A DNA stretch of 64,000 nucleotides from Salinadaptatus halalkaliphilus (GTDB taxonomy: Archaea > Halobacteriota > Halobacteria > Halobacteriales > Natrialbaceae): NCBI RefSeq assembly GCF_006543045.1, contig NZ_RBZW01000039.1, forward strand, positions 1 through 64,000, in the 5' to 3' direction. Made by a program: the position numbers and the translations under genes. Position 1 is the stretch's first letter; each line of letters starts with the position of its first letter. The notes under the pieces are model-generated. The model saw only the letters and a program-made list of their open reading frames with translations. It searched no databases and was not told where the DNA came from. Positions 35,193 through 42,922 of the stretch are shown in pieces.

Positions 35193-35489
35193 AGCGGGAC
35201 CCGACGGCGGAGTAGACGGCAACCACGCGCGTCGCTCGGCCAGGTCGGTCGGGAGCCACGAGAAGTGTCAGAGGCACGGCCCTCGGCGGTCGGGCACGAA
35301 CGCCGTTGGCAGGCCGCACTCGAACCGACGACCTGGGGGGTAAAAGACCCGGAAGTGGATTTTCTGACCCAGAAAATGCGCTGATATAACCGACGAATCG
35401 GCGTCTCGTCAGGATACCGGGGTGTGTCGGGTGACAGAAAGTACGAGAGCGAGGTCGGCTGGCGGCGTCACTCGAGGTCGGCTTCGCGG
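35193..35489. other. Intergenic stretch with hairpins and a degraded tRNA-3'-end-like sequence
   Basis: A 297-base gap between convergent genes. ATTTTCTG-ACC-CAGAAAAT (35359-35377) is a perfect 8-bp hairpin, and GGGT-AAAAG-ACCC nearby (35337-35349, read on plus) is another. On the minus strand GGTTCGAGTGCGGCCTGCCA (35308-35327) resembles a tRNA T-loop and acceptor end with CCA, but the T stem does not pair and no D or anticodon arm is present. It may be a remnant of a tRNA-derived integration or a decayed tRNA. No gene is supported. Confidence 0.35.
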
Positions 35490-35747
35490 TCAGGCGTCGC
35501 TACTGAGGTCTGCGTCGACGCGAACTTCCGAATCGGTGATCGTCTGGATGTTTTCGGCGGGGATCTCGAGGTCGTCTTCGCCGGCGTCGCCGCGGCCGAG
35601 ACTCTGGATCCATGCGTTCGTGAGGGTGGGTTCGGGGTCGACGTAGGCGACCTGCTCGATGGGGTCGATCTCGGTGACGATCCCGATCTGTTCGCCCCTG
35701 ACATCCATCAGGAACTTCCCTTCGTCTTCGGTCGAGAGGACGGACAT
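35490..35747 (-). CDS. Small PRC-barrel-like beta protein
   Basis: An 85-residue acidic protein. The opening 'MSVLSTEDEGKFLMDVRGEQIGIVTEIDPIEQVAYVDPEPTL' has the strand pattern of PRC-barrel proteins, which often bind RNA or regulators ('GKxLMDVRGExIGxV' with an Asp-containing turn). The C-terminal half ends with 'LEIPAENIQTITDSEVRVDA'. It fits the DUF5749 type found in haloarchaea, by memory. The upstream extension to 35813 is not conserved-looking. Function unknown. Confidence 0.8.
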   Translation of the reverse strand: MSVLSTEDEGKFLMDVRGEQIGIVTEIDPIEQVAYVDPEPTLTNAWIQSLGRGDAGEDDLEIPAENIQTITDSEVRVDADLSSDA

Positions 35748-35860
35748 AGTACTCGAGTGAGGCTCGCCCGTCGATAAGTACTTGTTGGTATTTGAATACG
35801 AACGCCGTCGCACGCAGACGGTCTAGCGCTTGGTTGCCGTGGAACCATCAAAAGACAACG

Positions 35861-35869
35861 GTTAAAAAC
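35861..35869 (+). promoter_or_regulatory. TATA box of the zinc-finger/EF-1 beta pair
   Basis: GTTAAAAAC lies 22-30 bases before the ATG at 35891, supporting that downstream start and a leaderless mRNA. Confidence 0.55.
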
Positions 35870-35890
35870 GGCGGGCGGGAAGGGATGGAT

Positions 35891-36070
35891 ATGAGTACGA
35901 CGGACGACCGAAACACGCGATCCTGCGTCTCCTGTGGGATCAACATCGCCGGCACGAACGCCGCCGCGTTCAAATGTCCAGACTGCGGCGCACAGATCTA
36001 CCGCTGTGCCAAATGCCGCAAGCAGAGCAACCTCTACGAGTGTCCCGACTGCGGATTTACCGGCCCCTAA
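35891..36070 (+). CDS. HVO_2753-type small zinc-finger protein
   Basis: A 59-residue protein with four CxxC pairs: 'SCVSCG', 'KCPDCG', 'RCAKCR' and 'ECPDCG', enough for two zinc sites. Its sequence and length match the haloarchaeal HVO_2753 family, whose founding member was shown in Haloferax volcanii to fold around two zinc ions and to affect biofilm and swarming. An in-frame ATG six bases upstream is possible; the shorter form gives the family length. It lies 8 bases before the EF-1 beta gene, a conserved arrangement that suggests a translation-related role. Confidence 0.93.
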   Translation: MSTTDDRNTRSCVSCGINIAGTNAAAFKCPDCGAQIYRCAKCRKQSNLYECPDCGFTGP

Positions 36071-36078
36071 CTACTACC

Positions 36079-36345
36079 ATGGGAAAAGTCGCTGCAAAAA
36101 TCAAGGTCATGCCGGACAGCCCCGAAATCGACCTCGACGCGCTCCAGGAGCGCCTCGAGAGTGCGCTCCCGGAGGGCGCAAAGATCAACGGCGTCGAACG
36201 TGAAGAGGTCGCGTTCGGCCTCACCGCGCTCTACCCGACCGTGATCGTTCCCGACGGCTCCGGCGGTACGGAAACCGTCGAGGAGAACTTCTCCGATGTC
36301 GATGGCGTCGAGAGCGTCGGCGTCGAAAACGTCGGCCGTATCTAA
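36079..36345 (+). CDS. ef1b: Translation elongation factor 1-beta (aEF-1B)
   Basis: An 88-residue nucleotide exchange factor that recycles EF-1 alpha from GDP to GTP. The family pattern is clear: '[32 protein letters not shown]', '[32 protein letters not shown]' and '[15 protein letters not shown]'. Its ferredoxin-like fold corresponds to the catalytic C-terminal half of the eukaryotic EF-1 beta. It shares an operon with the zinc-finger gene, 8 bases apart. Confidence 0.95.
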   Translation: MGKVAAKIKVMPDSPEIDLDALQERLESALPEGAKINGVEREEVAFGLTALYPTVIVPDGSGGTETVEENFSDVDGVESVGVENVGRI

Positions 36346-36481
36346 CGGCTCGCTCGTTCTCTCGAGCGGTCATCCAACCGCGTGACGGCACCGACTACCA
36401 GCGGTTGTGTTGGCAGTCTCGGCTGTCCAGCGAGAGCCGTAGACACAACGCTTACGACCACACCCCGGAAATGATCTCAGC

Positions 36482-37795
36482 GTGAACGTTCTGTCGGATT
36501 CGACTACACGGCGGTGGCTCGCGTGGGCTGCGCTGGCGACCGTCTTCTTGTTGGTCAACCTGCATCGACTGTCGACGGCCGTCCTTTCGGAGGACCTCAC
36601 GACGGGATTCCAGACGACTGCCGCACAGCTCGGGACGCTCCACGCCTCGTTTTTCCTGATTTACGCAGCGATCCAGATCCCGACCGGCGTGCTCGCCGAC
36701 CGGTTCGGTCCCCGATACGTCGGTTCGATCGGCGGCGTGCTCCTCAGTCTCGGTGCGATCGGTTTTGCGCTCAGCAGCAGTTATCTCGCGGCGTTTGGCT
36801 CACGCGCGCTCATCGGCCTCGGCAGCGGCGTCATCTTCGTCTCGATCCTCCGGTTCTGTGCCAACTGGTTTCGGACCGACGAGTTCGCCACGATGACCGG
36901 ATTGACCGGCAGCATCGCCGGACTCGGCGCGATCCTCGCAACGACGCCACTGGCTGTGACGGTCAATCTATTCGGCTGGCGTGAGACAATCGCTAGCCTT
37001 GGCATCCTCGGGTTCGTCGCGGCCGCTGCTGTCTTCGTCCTCGCTCGACAGTCACCCTCGAGTGCCGGCCTCGAGCCGATCGAGGGCGTGCCCGAACAAC
37101 CGACCGTCACGCTCGCAGAGACGTGGCAATATCTTCGAACGCTCGCTCGAGACCTCGATCAGTGGTTGCTGTCGATGGTCTTTTTCGCCGGCAACGGGAC
37201 GATCCTGACGTTGCTTGGTCTCTGGGGTGTGCCGTACCTCGTTGTCGTCTACGAGATGGACGTGACGACGGCCTCGTACTTCACGCTGCTTGGGTCGATC
37301 GGAACGCTGCTGGGGCCGCCGCTTCTGGGCTGGTTTTCCGACAGGATCGCGCGCAGACTCCTCCCGATGACTGTCGGTATCGGGATATTCTGTCTCGCAC
37401 TCAGTACGATCCCCGTCTTCGGTCGACCACCGGTGGCGGTTATCGCGGTCGCGTACCTGTGCTGTGGCTTTCTGTTCGGATCGGCGATGTTGGCGCTCTC
37501 GGTCGTCAAAGAGCGGTATCCGGCCGGGGCAAGCGGCGTCGCGACGGCGACGGTCAACACCGCCGGCTTCGTGGGTGCGACGATCCTGCCGACGATCATG
37601 GGCGTCACGCTCGATACGTACCAGACGGGCGAGACCGTCGAAGGAACCGTCGCCTACACGCAGTTTGGCTACCGGCTCGCGTTTGGCCTCCTCTCGATCG
37701 TCCTTCTTCTCGGTTTCCTCGCTGGACTCTGGCTGCTCGTTCGCAACCGAGATGTCCAATCGCAGTCGAGAGTGGGCACCGGCTCGAGTTCGTGA
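36482..37795 (+). CDS. MFS transporter
   Basis: A 437-residue protein with 12 transmembrane helices in two halves. The first has 'RWLAWAALATVFLLVNLHRLSTAVL' and the loop motif 'GVLADRFGPRYVGSIGG', the MFS motif A; the second has 'GWFSDRIARRLLPMTVG', its repeat. Order and length resemble nitrate/nitrite or organic-anion MFS carriers, but the substrate cannot be told. The start is GTG just before the first helix; a possible upstream ATG (36470) is out of frame. 198 bases after the stop hold no gene. Confidence 0.9.
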   Translation: MNVLSDSTTRRWLAWAALATVFLLVNLHRLSTAVLSEDLTTGFQTTAAQLGTLHASFFLIYAAIQIPTGVLADRFGPRYVGSIGGVLLSLGAIGFALSSSYLAAFGSRALIGLGSGVIFVSILRFCANWFRTDEFATMTGLTGSIAGLGAILATTPLAVTVNLFGWRETIASLGILGFVAAAAVFVLARQSPSSAGLEPIEGVPEQPTVTLAETWQYLRTLARDLDQWLLSMVFFAGNGTILTLLGLWGVPYLVVVYEMDVTTASYFTLLGSIGTLLGPPLLGWFSDRIARRLLPMTVGIGIFCLALSTIPVFGRPPVAVIAVAYLCCGFLFGSAMLALSVVKERYPAGASGVATATVNTAGFVGATILPTIMGVTLDTYQTGETVEGTVAYTQFGYRLAFGLLSIVLLLGFLAGLWLLVRNRDVQSQSRVGTGSSS

Positions 37796-37993
37796 CCCGT
37801 TGTACGGACTGGGGTCGCTCTTGGCCGGCGATCACCGCAGCCAGTCGATCGGGTGCGGCGATCACCGGAAAAACGCTATGCTAACCAGTATCACCGCGGC
37901 TACTGGATTGGGGCGGTTGTCGATACGAGTGTGTGGCAGTGACGGGCGTTCGATTCCTGGGGTCGCCAGCCGTTCGTCGAGGGGGTAGCCTCG

Positions 37994-38431
37994 CTACGTT
38001 TGCTTGTTGATGTCCGCGCCGAGGTCCGCGTTGGAGATAATCTGTGCGCTTGGCTCCGAGAGATCGACGGTCACGTCGCCGGGGACGGCTTTGTTGATCT
38101 CGTCGATATTGCCAGCAAGTACCGTCACGATGTCGTCGAGATTCGCGTACAGCAACATGTTGCCGTCCTGGCCCTCCGCGACGAGTTGTGTGTCGTTGAG
38201 GACGATCTGATCGTTCTGGATCGTCGCCGCCACGACCGGCAACGCCGCTGGCTTCCCCTGCTCATCGTCGCGAACCCGACGAATGTGGACCTCCTCGAGG
38301 TCGAGGACATCCTTGTGCGCGTTGATCTGCTCGGCACACGCGACCATATCCTGCAACAGCGCCGACTTCTGCTCGGACGCGCCGTGGTCGCCCTCGAGAC
38401 AGTGCTGACAGACGCGAAGTTCGAGTCGCAT
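37994..38431 (-). CDS. Haloarchaeal conserved protein with N-terminal CxxC
   Basis: A 145-residue soluble protein. It begins 'MRLELRVCQHCLEGDHG' with a Cys pair and His that could bind zinc, goes on as a helical 'ALLQDMVACAEQINAHKDVLDLEEVHIRRVRDDE', then an alpha-beta C-terminal part 'AALPVVAATIQNDQIVLND...DDIVTVLAGNIDEINKAVPGDVTVDLSEP'. No family name is recognised. It stands alone, upstream of palindromic element R8. Confidence 0.75.
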   Translation of the reverse strand: MRLELRVCQHCLEGDHGASEQKSALLQDMVACAEQINAHKDVLDLEEVHIRRVRDDEQGKPAALPVVAATIQNDQIVLNDTQLVAEGQDGNMLLYANLDDIVTVLAGNIDEINKAVPGDVTVDLSEPSAQIISNADLGADINKQT

Positions 38432-38486
38432 TAGGCACCCGTTGGGACTCGAGCCCGATGACAATTCCGCTTCGAAGCCCCCGACT

Positions 38487-38570
38487 GATACGGTCTGCTG
38501 TAACTGTGTACCGGTGCAACCACAGTCCGTTCGCGGTTGCTGGGGCGATGACTTACAGCAGACCGTACGA
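38487..38570 (-). repeat. Dispersed palindromic element, copy R8
   Basis: An 84-bp copy with B-like end at left (GATACGGTCTGCTGTAAC) and A end at right (reverse complement TCGTACGGTCTGCTGTAAGT). It lies 15 bases after the stop codon of the MBL gene on the minus strand, and 55 bases before the start of the next gene. Confidence 0.82.
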
Positions 38571-38585
38571 TTCCTCGAGACGCCG

Positions 38586-39248
38586 TCAACCACCGATCTC
38601 ACGAATCGTCTCGGAACCGCGGTCGACGTAGCCGCCGTGGAAACAGACGACGTGGTCGATCTCGAGGGCGGCGAGTCGATCGACGGACTCGAGCGCCTGG
38701 TCCATCTCGGGAGTGAACTCGGGTTTCGGCCCCGAGAGCGGCTCGTCGCCGTCGGCCACGAGCGCGTCGCCGGCGATCAGCAGGTTGCCCGCAGGGACGG
38801 ACAGCGAGACGTGGCCGGGCGTGTGACCTGGTGTTTCGACGACCTCGAGCGGGCCGGCCGCCGTCGCCACGCGAGCGCCATCAGTGAGCTCGAGGTCGAC
38901 GGCGACCGTGTCGTACTGGCCGCCCTTGAGCGGCTCGCGCTCGCCGGTGATGTAGGGGGCTTCCTCGGGATGGGCCGCGACGATGGCGTCGGTGTGGGCG
39001 AGCAATTCGGCGAGTCCGCCCACGTGGTCGCCGTCGTGGTGGGTACATAGCACCAACCAGATATCGGCGAGGTCGTAGCCGAGGCCCCGGACGTGTGTTC
39101 GGAGTGAGTCGACGATCCCAGCCGGACCCACGTCGATCAACACGAGTCCGCCACCCGTCTCGACGACCGTGGGGGTGATCGTGATCTCGCGGCCGCCGTA
39201 GTCGATCGTCATCGGTAGCGTGTGCACGCCAGCGTCGTCATCCGACAT
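38586..39248 (-). CDS. Metallo-beta-lactamase fold hydrolase
   Basis: A 220-residue MBL-fold protein. The metal motif is 'LCTHHDGDHVGG' (HxHxDH with a Thr before), the next His is in 'VVETPGHTPGHVSLSVP', the bridging Asp in 'LLIAGDALVADG' and the last His in 'VVCFHGGYV'. It resembles glyoxalase II-like or quorum-type small hydrolases, and the substrate is unknown. The ATG was chosen by the conserved N-terminal strand. A fragment duplicating residues about 13-31 lies just upstream (39330-39374). Confidence 0.9.
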   Translation of the reverse strand: MSDDDAGVHTLPMTIDYGGREITITPTVVETGGGLVLIDVGPAGIVDSLRTHVRGLGYDLADIWLVLCTHHDGDHVGGLAELLAHTDAIVAAHPEEAPYITGEREPLKGGQYDTVAVDLELTDGARVATAAGPLEVVETPGHTPGHVSLSVPAGNLLIAGDALVADGDEPLSGPKPEFTPEMDQALESVDRLAALEIDHVVCFHGGYVDRGSETIREIGG

Positions 39249-39329
39249 AGCGCTTCGTTCGGGCGGGACGAAGAAAGGTTTGGCTGGTCGCTCCGACCGA
39301 CAGCATCGATCACCGTCGACGCCACGTGG

Positions 39330-39374
39330 GTTGGGGTAATCGTGATCTCGCGGCCGCCGTAGTCGATCGTCACT
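39330..39374 (-). pseudogene. Remnant duplicate of the MBL gene N-terminus
   Basis: On the minus strand these 45 bases read 'VTIDYGGREITITPT', identical to residues about 14-28 of the MBL protein (38586-39248) with two or three base changes. The match breaks after about 15 codons, and nothing else of a second MBL gene is found. It is probably the scar of a tandem duplication followed by deletion. Confidence 0.75.
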
Positions 39375-39403
39375 CACAATTACTGGCTATTTTCAACACT
39401 ACC

Positions 39404-39433
39404 CTAACTGTTTCATGTTAGATTTAAAATAAT
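39404..39433 (+). promoter_or_regulatory. Inverted repeat and TATA box of the terpene-synthase-like gene
   Basis: CTAAC-N8-GTTAG (39404-39421) directly precedes the AT-rich TATA element TTTAAAATAATAAT (39423-39436), which lies about 20-32 bases before the GTG start at 39455. The mRNA is probably leaderless and the inverted repeat could be an operator. Confidence 0.55.
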
Positions 39434-39454
39434 AATCCGAAGATAGTTTCTCCA

Positions 39455-40447
39455 GTGACCCACCAAATCGAACCCCCCGTTCCGGACACCGACGATCCAG
39501 TGGCAGCGGTTCGAAACGCCGCGCTTCCGGAATCGGTCGGCCCGTTGCTCGAGGCCTACGAGGCGGTCCTCGGCGGTCGAGATCCGTATCTCTGGAAGTG
39601 GCTCGCCCACCTCTTCCCGACGTTTACCCTTTCGACCGTCGAGGATCGACGCCGGCCACAGGTCCAGGAGGCAAAGTTCCTCGCGTCGCTGTTCGTCACT
39701 GTCGCCGACGACCTGGCGGAGAAACACGGCGATCGATCCACGTTCGAGGAAGCCGGGAAAATTCCGTTCGACCGGTACGCCGTCGATGTCGAACGGGACG
39801 GCGTCGACACCGATGTCGTTCGATACCTCGAGGATGTCTGGGCGGCGTTTACCGACGCGATCACGGACAGTCCGCGACTGGCCGAGTTCGGCGATCTCCT
39901 GTGGTTCGACCTCCAGCAGATCGTCCAGGCGATCAGATACACCGCCATCGTCAGCGATCACCTCGAGTTCGTCTCCGAGGCCGGATTGTGGCGCCACGAC
40001 GTTCACAACATGATGATCTGTTTCTACGCCGACATCGATCTCGTCAACGCCGGTGCGATCGAACCGACGGAACTGGCGACGCTCAGGGAGATGGTCCATC
40101 GCACACAGCGAATGGGCCGCATCTGCAACTGGCTGGTTACCTGGGAACGCGAACTCAGCGAAGGCGACCCGATCTCCGGCGTCGTCGTCCGCGCACTCGA
40201 GACCGACATCGTCTCGATCGACCAGCTACGGGCACTACAACGATCTCCGACAGGCGAGACCGTCGACCCGGTCGTCGATGCCATCCGCGAGAGCGATATC
40301 GAGGATCAGTTCCTCGCACGGTGGCAACGAGAGTACGACGAGGCACAGCAACTTGCGGCCGATATCGATTCCGTCGATGCCGATGCCTATCTCGAGGCGT
40401 TCGAGGACATCCTCGTCTATCACGTCGAGAGTCGCGATTTGCTGTAG
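39455..40447 (+). CDS. Class I terpene-synthase-like protein
   Basis: A 330-residue, mostly helical protein without membrane segments. Three spaced motifs of bacterial-type class I terpene synthases can be read: an Asp-rich 'VADDLAEKHGD' with Asp85-Asp86 and Glu89 (DDxxE), the Arg180 in 'GLWRHDVHN', and 'NWLVTWERE' with Asn225, Thr229 and Glu233 (the NSE pattern N-x3-S/T-x3-E). Separations of 140 residues (Asp to Asn) and 45 (Arg to Asn) match bacterial sesquiterpene synthases. The second residue of NSE is Trp where Asp is usual. It may make or bind an isoprenoid diphosphate; product unknown. It starts with GTG 26 or so bases after a strong TATA box. Confidence 0.62.
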   Translation: MTHQIEPPVPDTDDPVAAVRNAALPESVGPLLEAYEAVLGGRDPYLWKWLAHLFPTFTLSTVEDRRRPQVQEAKFLASLFVTVADDLAEKHGDRSTFEEAGKIPFDRYAVDVERDGVDTDVVRYLEDVWAAFTDAITDSPRLAEFGDLLWFDLQQIVQAIRYTAIVSDHLEFVSEAGLWRHDVHNMMICFYADIDLVNAGAIEPTELATLREMVHRTQRMGRICNWLVTWERELSEGDPISGVVVRALETDIVSIDQLRALQRSPTGETVDPVVDAIRESDIEDQFLARWQREYDEAQQLAADIDSVDADAYLEAFEDILVYHVESRDLL

Positions 40448-40486
40448 GTTCGCGGGCTGGGCTACGCACCGACCGGCGGACCGATG

Positions 40487-41614
40487 TCACTCACCGACCG
40501 TCGCTCCCGGTTCGGCCGCGACACGCTCGAGACGATCGTCGAGGGCGTAGGGGCCGGCGCCGGTGATGAGCAACACCGAGGCCATCCCGAACAGCGCGAC
40601 GTGAGCGAGGACGGGATCGTCGGGTAGTGCAAAGAGCGTCAGTGTGAACATCGCGATCGCCGTCGCGGCACTCGCCCGCGTAAACAGTCCGAGGACCAGC
40701 GCGGTACCGAGCCCTGCCTCGGCCAGTCCAGCCCCCAGCACCCAGAGCTCGGGACTCACGGGGACGACCGCGGTGAGCTCGTATCGGTCGACGACGGCGA
40801 GTGCGAGCCCTGGCTGGAGCAGCTTCTGGGTCACGCCGAGAAAGATGAACGTCGCGCCGAGTCCGAGACGAACGACCGTCGGGAGATACCGTTCGGCGGG
40901 TTCGATTCGATTCTGGAACGCTCGTGAACGCGTGTGAACCGGGTCGAACCGTCTGTAGGCGGTTCCCGTCGTCCCAGCGATCCGCTGGAGGACGTGATCC
41001 GCGCTCGGCTTCCCGCTTCCGAGGACGGCAAGCGCCGCCAGACCGCCCACGAACTCGAGTTGCAACAGCAGCGTCGGCCAGATCACTACCCCGACGAGGT
41101 AGACCGCGAGCGCGAGGATGGCGACGACCCGCGTCGCGAGTCCGAACAACAGGAGAAAGCCGAGGCCGACCTGCAGCAGTCGGAGGTCGACCTCGAGGGC
41201 GGGGCTGATGAAATAGCCGCTAAAGCCGGCCCCGATCAGCGGAATGCCGAGCGAGATCCGCAACAGCCAGGGAACGTACGCGGTGTACTCCCGCATGGCA
41301 GCGCGAAACGCCGCGATATCTCGTTGCAACGGCCGAACGGAGAGATAGAGTCCGATCACTGCGAGTACGGCGACTGTGCCGGCGATCAGCGGGCCGACGA
41401 CGAACGGATCGGTGAGCGCTGTCCCGACGAATTCCCCAAGTGTGATGTCTCGTTCTTCGTCGACGACGTACTCCTCGTGGGCGCGAGCGGATGTCGCCGC
41501 CGCCACGAACAGAGCGATAGCACACACCATCCCCAGCACCGCAGGGCAGAAAAGCCCCGGAGAGCGGCCGCGGCCAACTCGAGTCACGAACCCCGCTACC
41601 ACCAGCGACCGCAA
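40487..41614 (-). CDS. DoxX-family membrane protein
   Basis: A 375-residue protein with a cleavable-looking signal ('VLGMVCAIALFVAAATSARAHEEY') and about eight further transmembrane helices. Two DoxX-like four-helix units can be read: 'LLRISLGIPLIGAGFSGYF...LLQVGLGFLLLFGLATRVVAILALA' and 'VVRLGLGATFIFLGVTQKLLQPG...LGAGLAEAGLGTALVLGLFTRASAA'. The family includes the quinol-linked thiosulfate oxidase subunit DoxD and catabolic membrane proteins; function here is not predictable. It is convergent with the terpene-synthase-like gene (40 bases apart). Confidence 0.88.
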   Translation of the reverse strand: MRSLVVAGFVTRVGRGRSPGLFCPAVLGMVCAIALFVAAATSARAHEEYVVDEERDITLGEFVGTALTDPFVVGPLIAGTVAVLAVIGLYLSVRPLQRDIAAFRAAMREYTAYVPWLLRISLGIPLIGAGFSGYFISPALEVDLRLLQVGLGFLLLFGLATRVVAILALAVYLVGVVIWPTLLLQLEFVGGLAALAVLGSGKPSADHVLQRIAGTTGTAYRRFDPVHTRSRAFQNRIEPAERYLPTVVRLGLGATFIFLGVTQKLLQPGLALAVVDRYELTAVVPVSPELWVLGAGLAEAGLGTALVLGLFTRASAATAIAMFTLTLFALPDDPVLAHVALFGMASVLLITGAGPYALDDRLERVAAEPGATVGE

Positions 41615-41674
41615 ATAAGCTTGGTCGGCAGCCGCGACAGCGAGATGTCGACCGATCGGGCGGCGGCGGCGCTA

Positions 41675-41694
41675 TTCGACCCTGCAGTGCAGGC
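41675..41694. repeat. 20-bp hairpin sequence, copy 1
   Basis: TTCGACCCTGCAGTGCAGGC contains the hairpin CCTGCA-G-TGCAGG. The exact reverse complement occurs at 57968-57987. Both sit just behind gene 3' ends (here 25 bases after the archease stop codon on the minus strand). Confidence 0.8.
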
Positions 41695-41718
41695 GTAGAA
41701 CGGCACTCGGTCCGGCGA

Positions 41719-42177
41719 CTACACGTCGAAGACGACGTAGGCTTCCCACCCCTCGTCGATCCGCTCGAGTCGCATCTCCGAGTACGTCACGGCCTTGATT
41801 TCGCGGGCGGTGACCGCTGCCAGCGAAACGCCGCGTGCGGTTGCCTCGAGCGACCAGGCGTCGGTGGCTATCCCCTTCGATCTACTTGCTGTCGGTCCGG
41901 TCGCCGCCGGTCCGTCGATCGAGTCCACGCGATGGTCGACGGGAAGTACCGCGCGAACGTCGCGCTGATAAACGAGGTCGTCGAGATAATCGAACAGCAG
42001 CGCCTCGCGGCTCTCGGCCGTGACAGCGATCTCGAATCGGTCGCCGCCCTCGTCGGGAACGCTCTCGCAGGAAGCCGCCGCGAACCCGTCGGCCACGGCG
42101 CCGAAAACCCCCTCGAGGGAGTCGCCCGTGGCCGCGACCGCGATATCGGCCGTGTGGTCGCGCAGTTCGTATCCCAT
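41719..42177 (-). CDS. Archease
   Basis: A 152-residue protein that activates the RNA ligase RtcB. Family motifs are 'YELRDHTADIAVAATGDSLEGVFGAVADGF' (with the Asp cluster that binds calcium), 'REALLFDYLDDLVYQRDVRAVLPVD' and the C-terminal 'VTAREIKAVTYSEMRL' and 'WEAYVVFDV'. A spacer of about 25 residues ('SIDGPAATGPTASRSKGIATDAW') is longer than in typical archeases. RtcB is not encoded in this window. The start ATG of MGYELRDHT was chosen by the conserved opening. Confidence 0.95.
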   Translation of the reverse strand: MGYELRDHTADIAVAATGDSLEGVFGAVADGFAAASCESVPDEGGDRFEIAVTAESREALLFDYLDDLVYQRDVRAVLPVDHRVDSIDGPAATGPTASRSKGIATDAWSLEATARGVSLAAVTAREIKAVTYSEMRLERIDEGWEAYVVFDV

Positions 42178-42315
42178 CCCGTCATCGTAGGTCGACTGGG
42201 GTGGTATGTTCGTCGATTCGTCGCGGACGCCGGTCCGAGCAGCCGACTCGAGGCGGCTCCGAATGGATCGATTGTTCTCGATCGTCTGACGTTCTCCAGC
42301 AACTGGCGCCGGTGG

Positions 42316-42324
42316 AATTATAGT
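42316..42324 (+). promoter_or_regulatory. TATA box of the GNAT acetyltransferase gene
   Basis: AATTATAGT lies 24-32 bases before the GTG start at 42348, so the mRNA is probably leaderless and the GTG is supported. Confidence 0.6.
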
Positions 42325-42347
42325 GACGACGGTATAAGCAGACTGTA

Positions 42348-42824
42348 GTGAGCGTCAACATCGACAGTCGTGTCGTTACCCCGGGCAGCGACGAGTTCGT
42401 CGACGACGCCTGGGAGCTCAAAGAGCAGATCAGTCGCCGCGAAGGCGTACTCAAGCAACGCCACGACTTCTTTACCGACGCGTATCGCCGCTCGAAGGTC
42501 CACTGTTATCACCAGGACGGCATCCTCATCGGCTTCGCGGCGGTGCGACGCGACGGCTACATTCTGTTTCTGGCTGTCGACCCGACCTGCCGCGGCGAGG
42601 GTATCGGCAAGAAACTCGTCGCCCGCGTCGCCGACGATCACGAGACGATCACCTGTCACGCCCGCACGAGCAACGAGAACGCGCTCCAGTTCTACGAGCA
42701 TCTGGGCTTCGAGATCAAACGTCGCATCGACGACTACTACGAGGACGGTGGCGACGCCTACTATCTGAAACTCGGCTCCGACATCGGCATCACCGACCGG
42801 CTCTCGGATCTGATGCGACGGTAA
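42348..42824 (+). CDS. GNAT-family N-acetyltransferase
   Basis: A 158-residue acetyltransferase. The acetyl-CoA motif A is 'LFLAVDPTCRGEGIGKKLVARVADDH' (R-x2-G-x-G), followed by 'RTSNENALQFYEHLGFEIKRRIDDYYEDGGDAYYLKL', which is the motif B region with the Tyr typical of RimI-like proteins. Its target may be a protein N-terminus or a small molecule. The start is GTG, 25 bases after a TATA-like element. It is followed 98 bases later by the primase gene on the same strand. Confidence 0.9.
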   Translation: MSVNIDSRVVTPGSDEFVDDAWELKEQISRREGVLKQRHDFFTDAYRRSKVHCYHQDGILIGFAAVRRDGYILFLAVDPTCRGEGIGKKLVARVADDHETITCHARTSNENALQFYEHLGFEIKRRIDDYYEDGGDAYYLKLGSDIGITDRLSDLMRR

Positions 42825-42922
42825 CGTCGTTGCCGGGTCGCCTCCATCCCCATCGAGCCGAGCCGTTTCGAAGTCGACCATTCGGCACCATTATACGCCC
42901 CCACCCACGACTACTCGAGCGC

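Noticed and set aside
35301-35385. A tRNA gene
   Set aside because: Only a T-loop-like and CCA-like end can be read; stems do not pair and no anticodon or D arm is found.
37881-37988. A 35-codon ORF after the MFS gene
   Set aside because: No family, no promoter and no coding signature; the gap is best left as non-coding.
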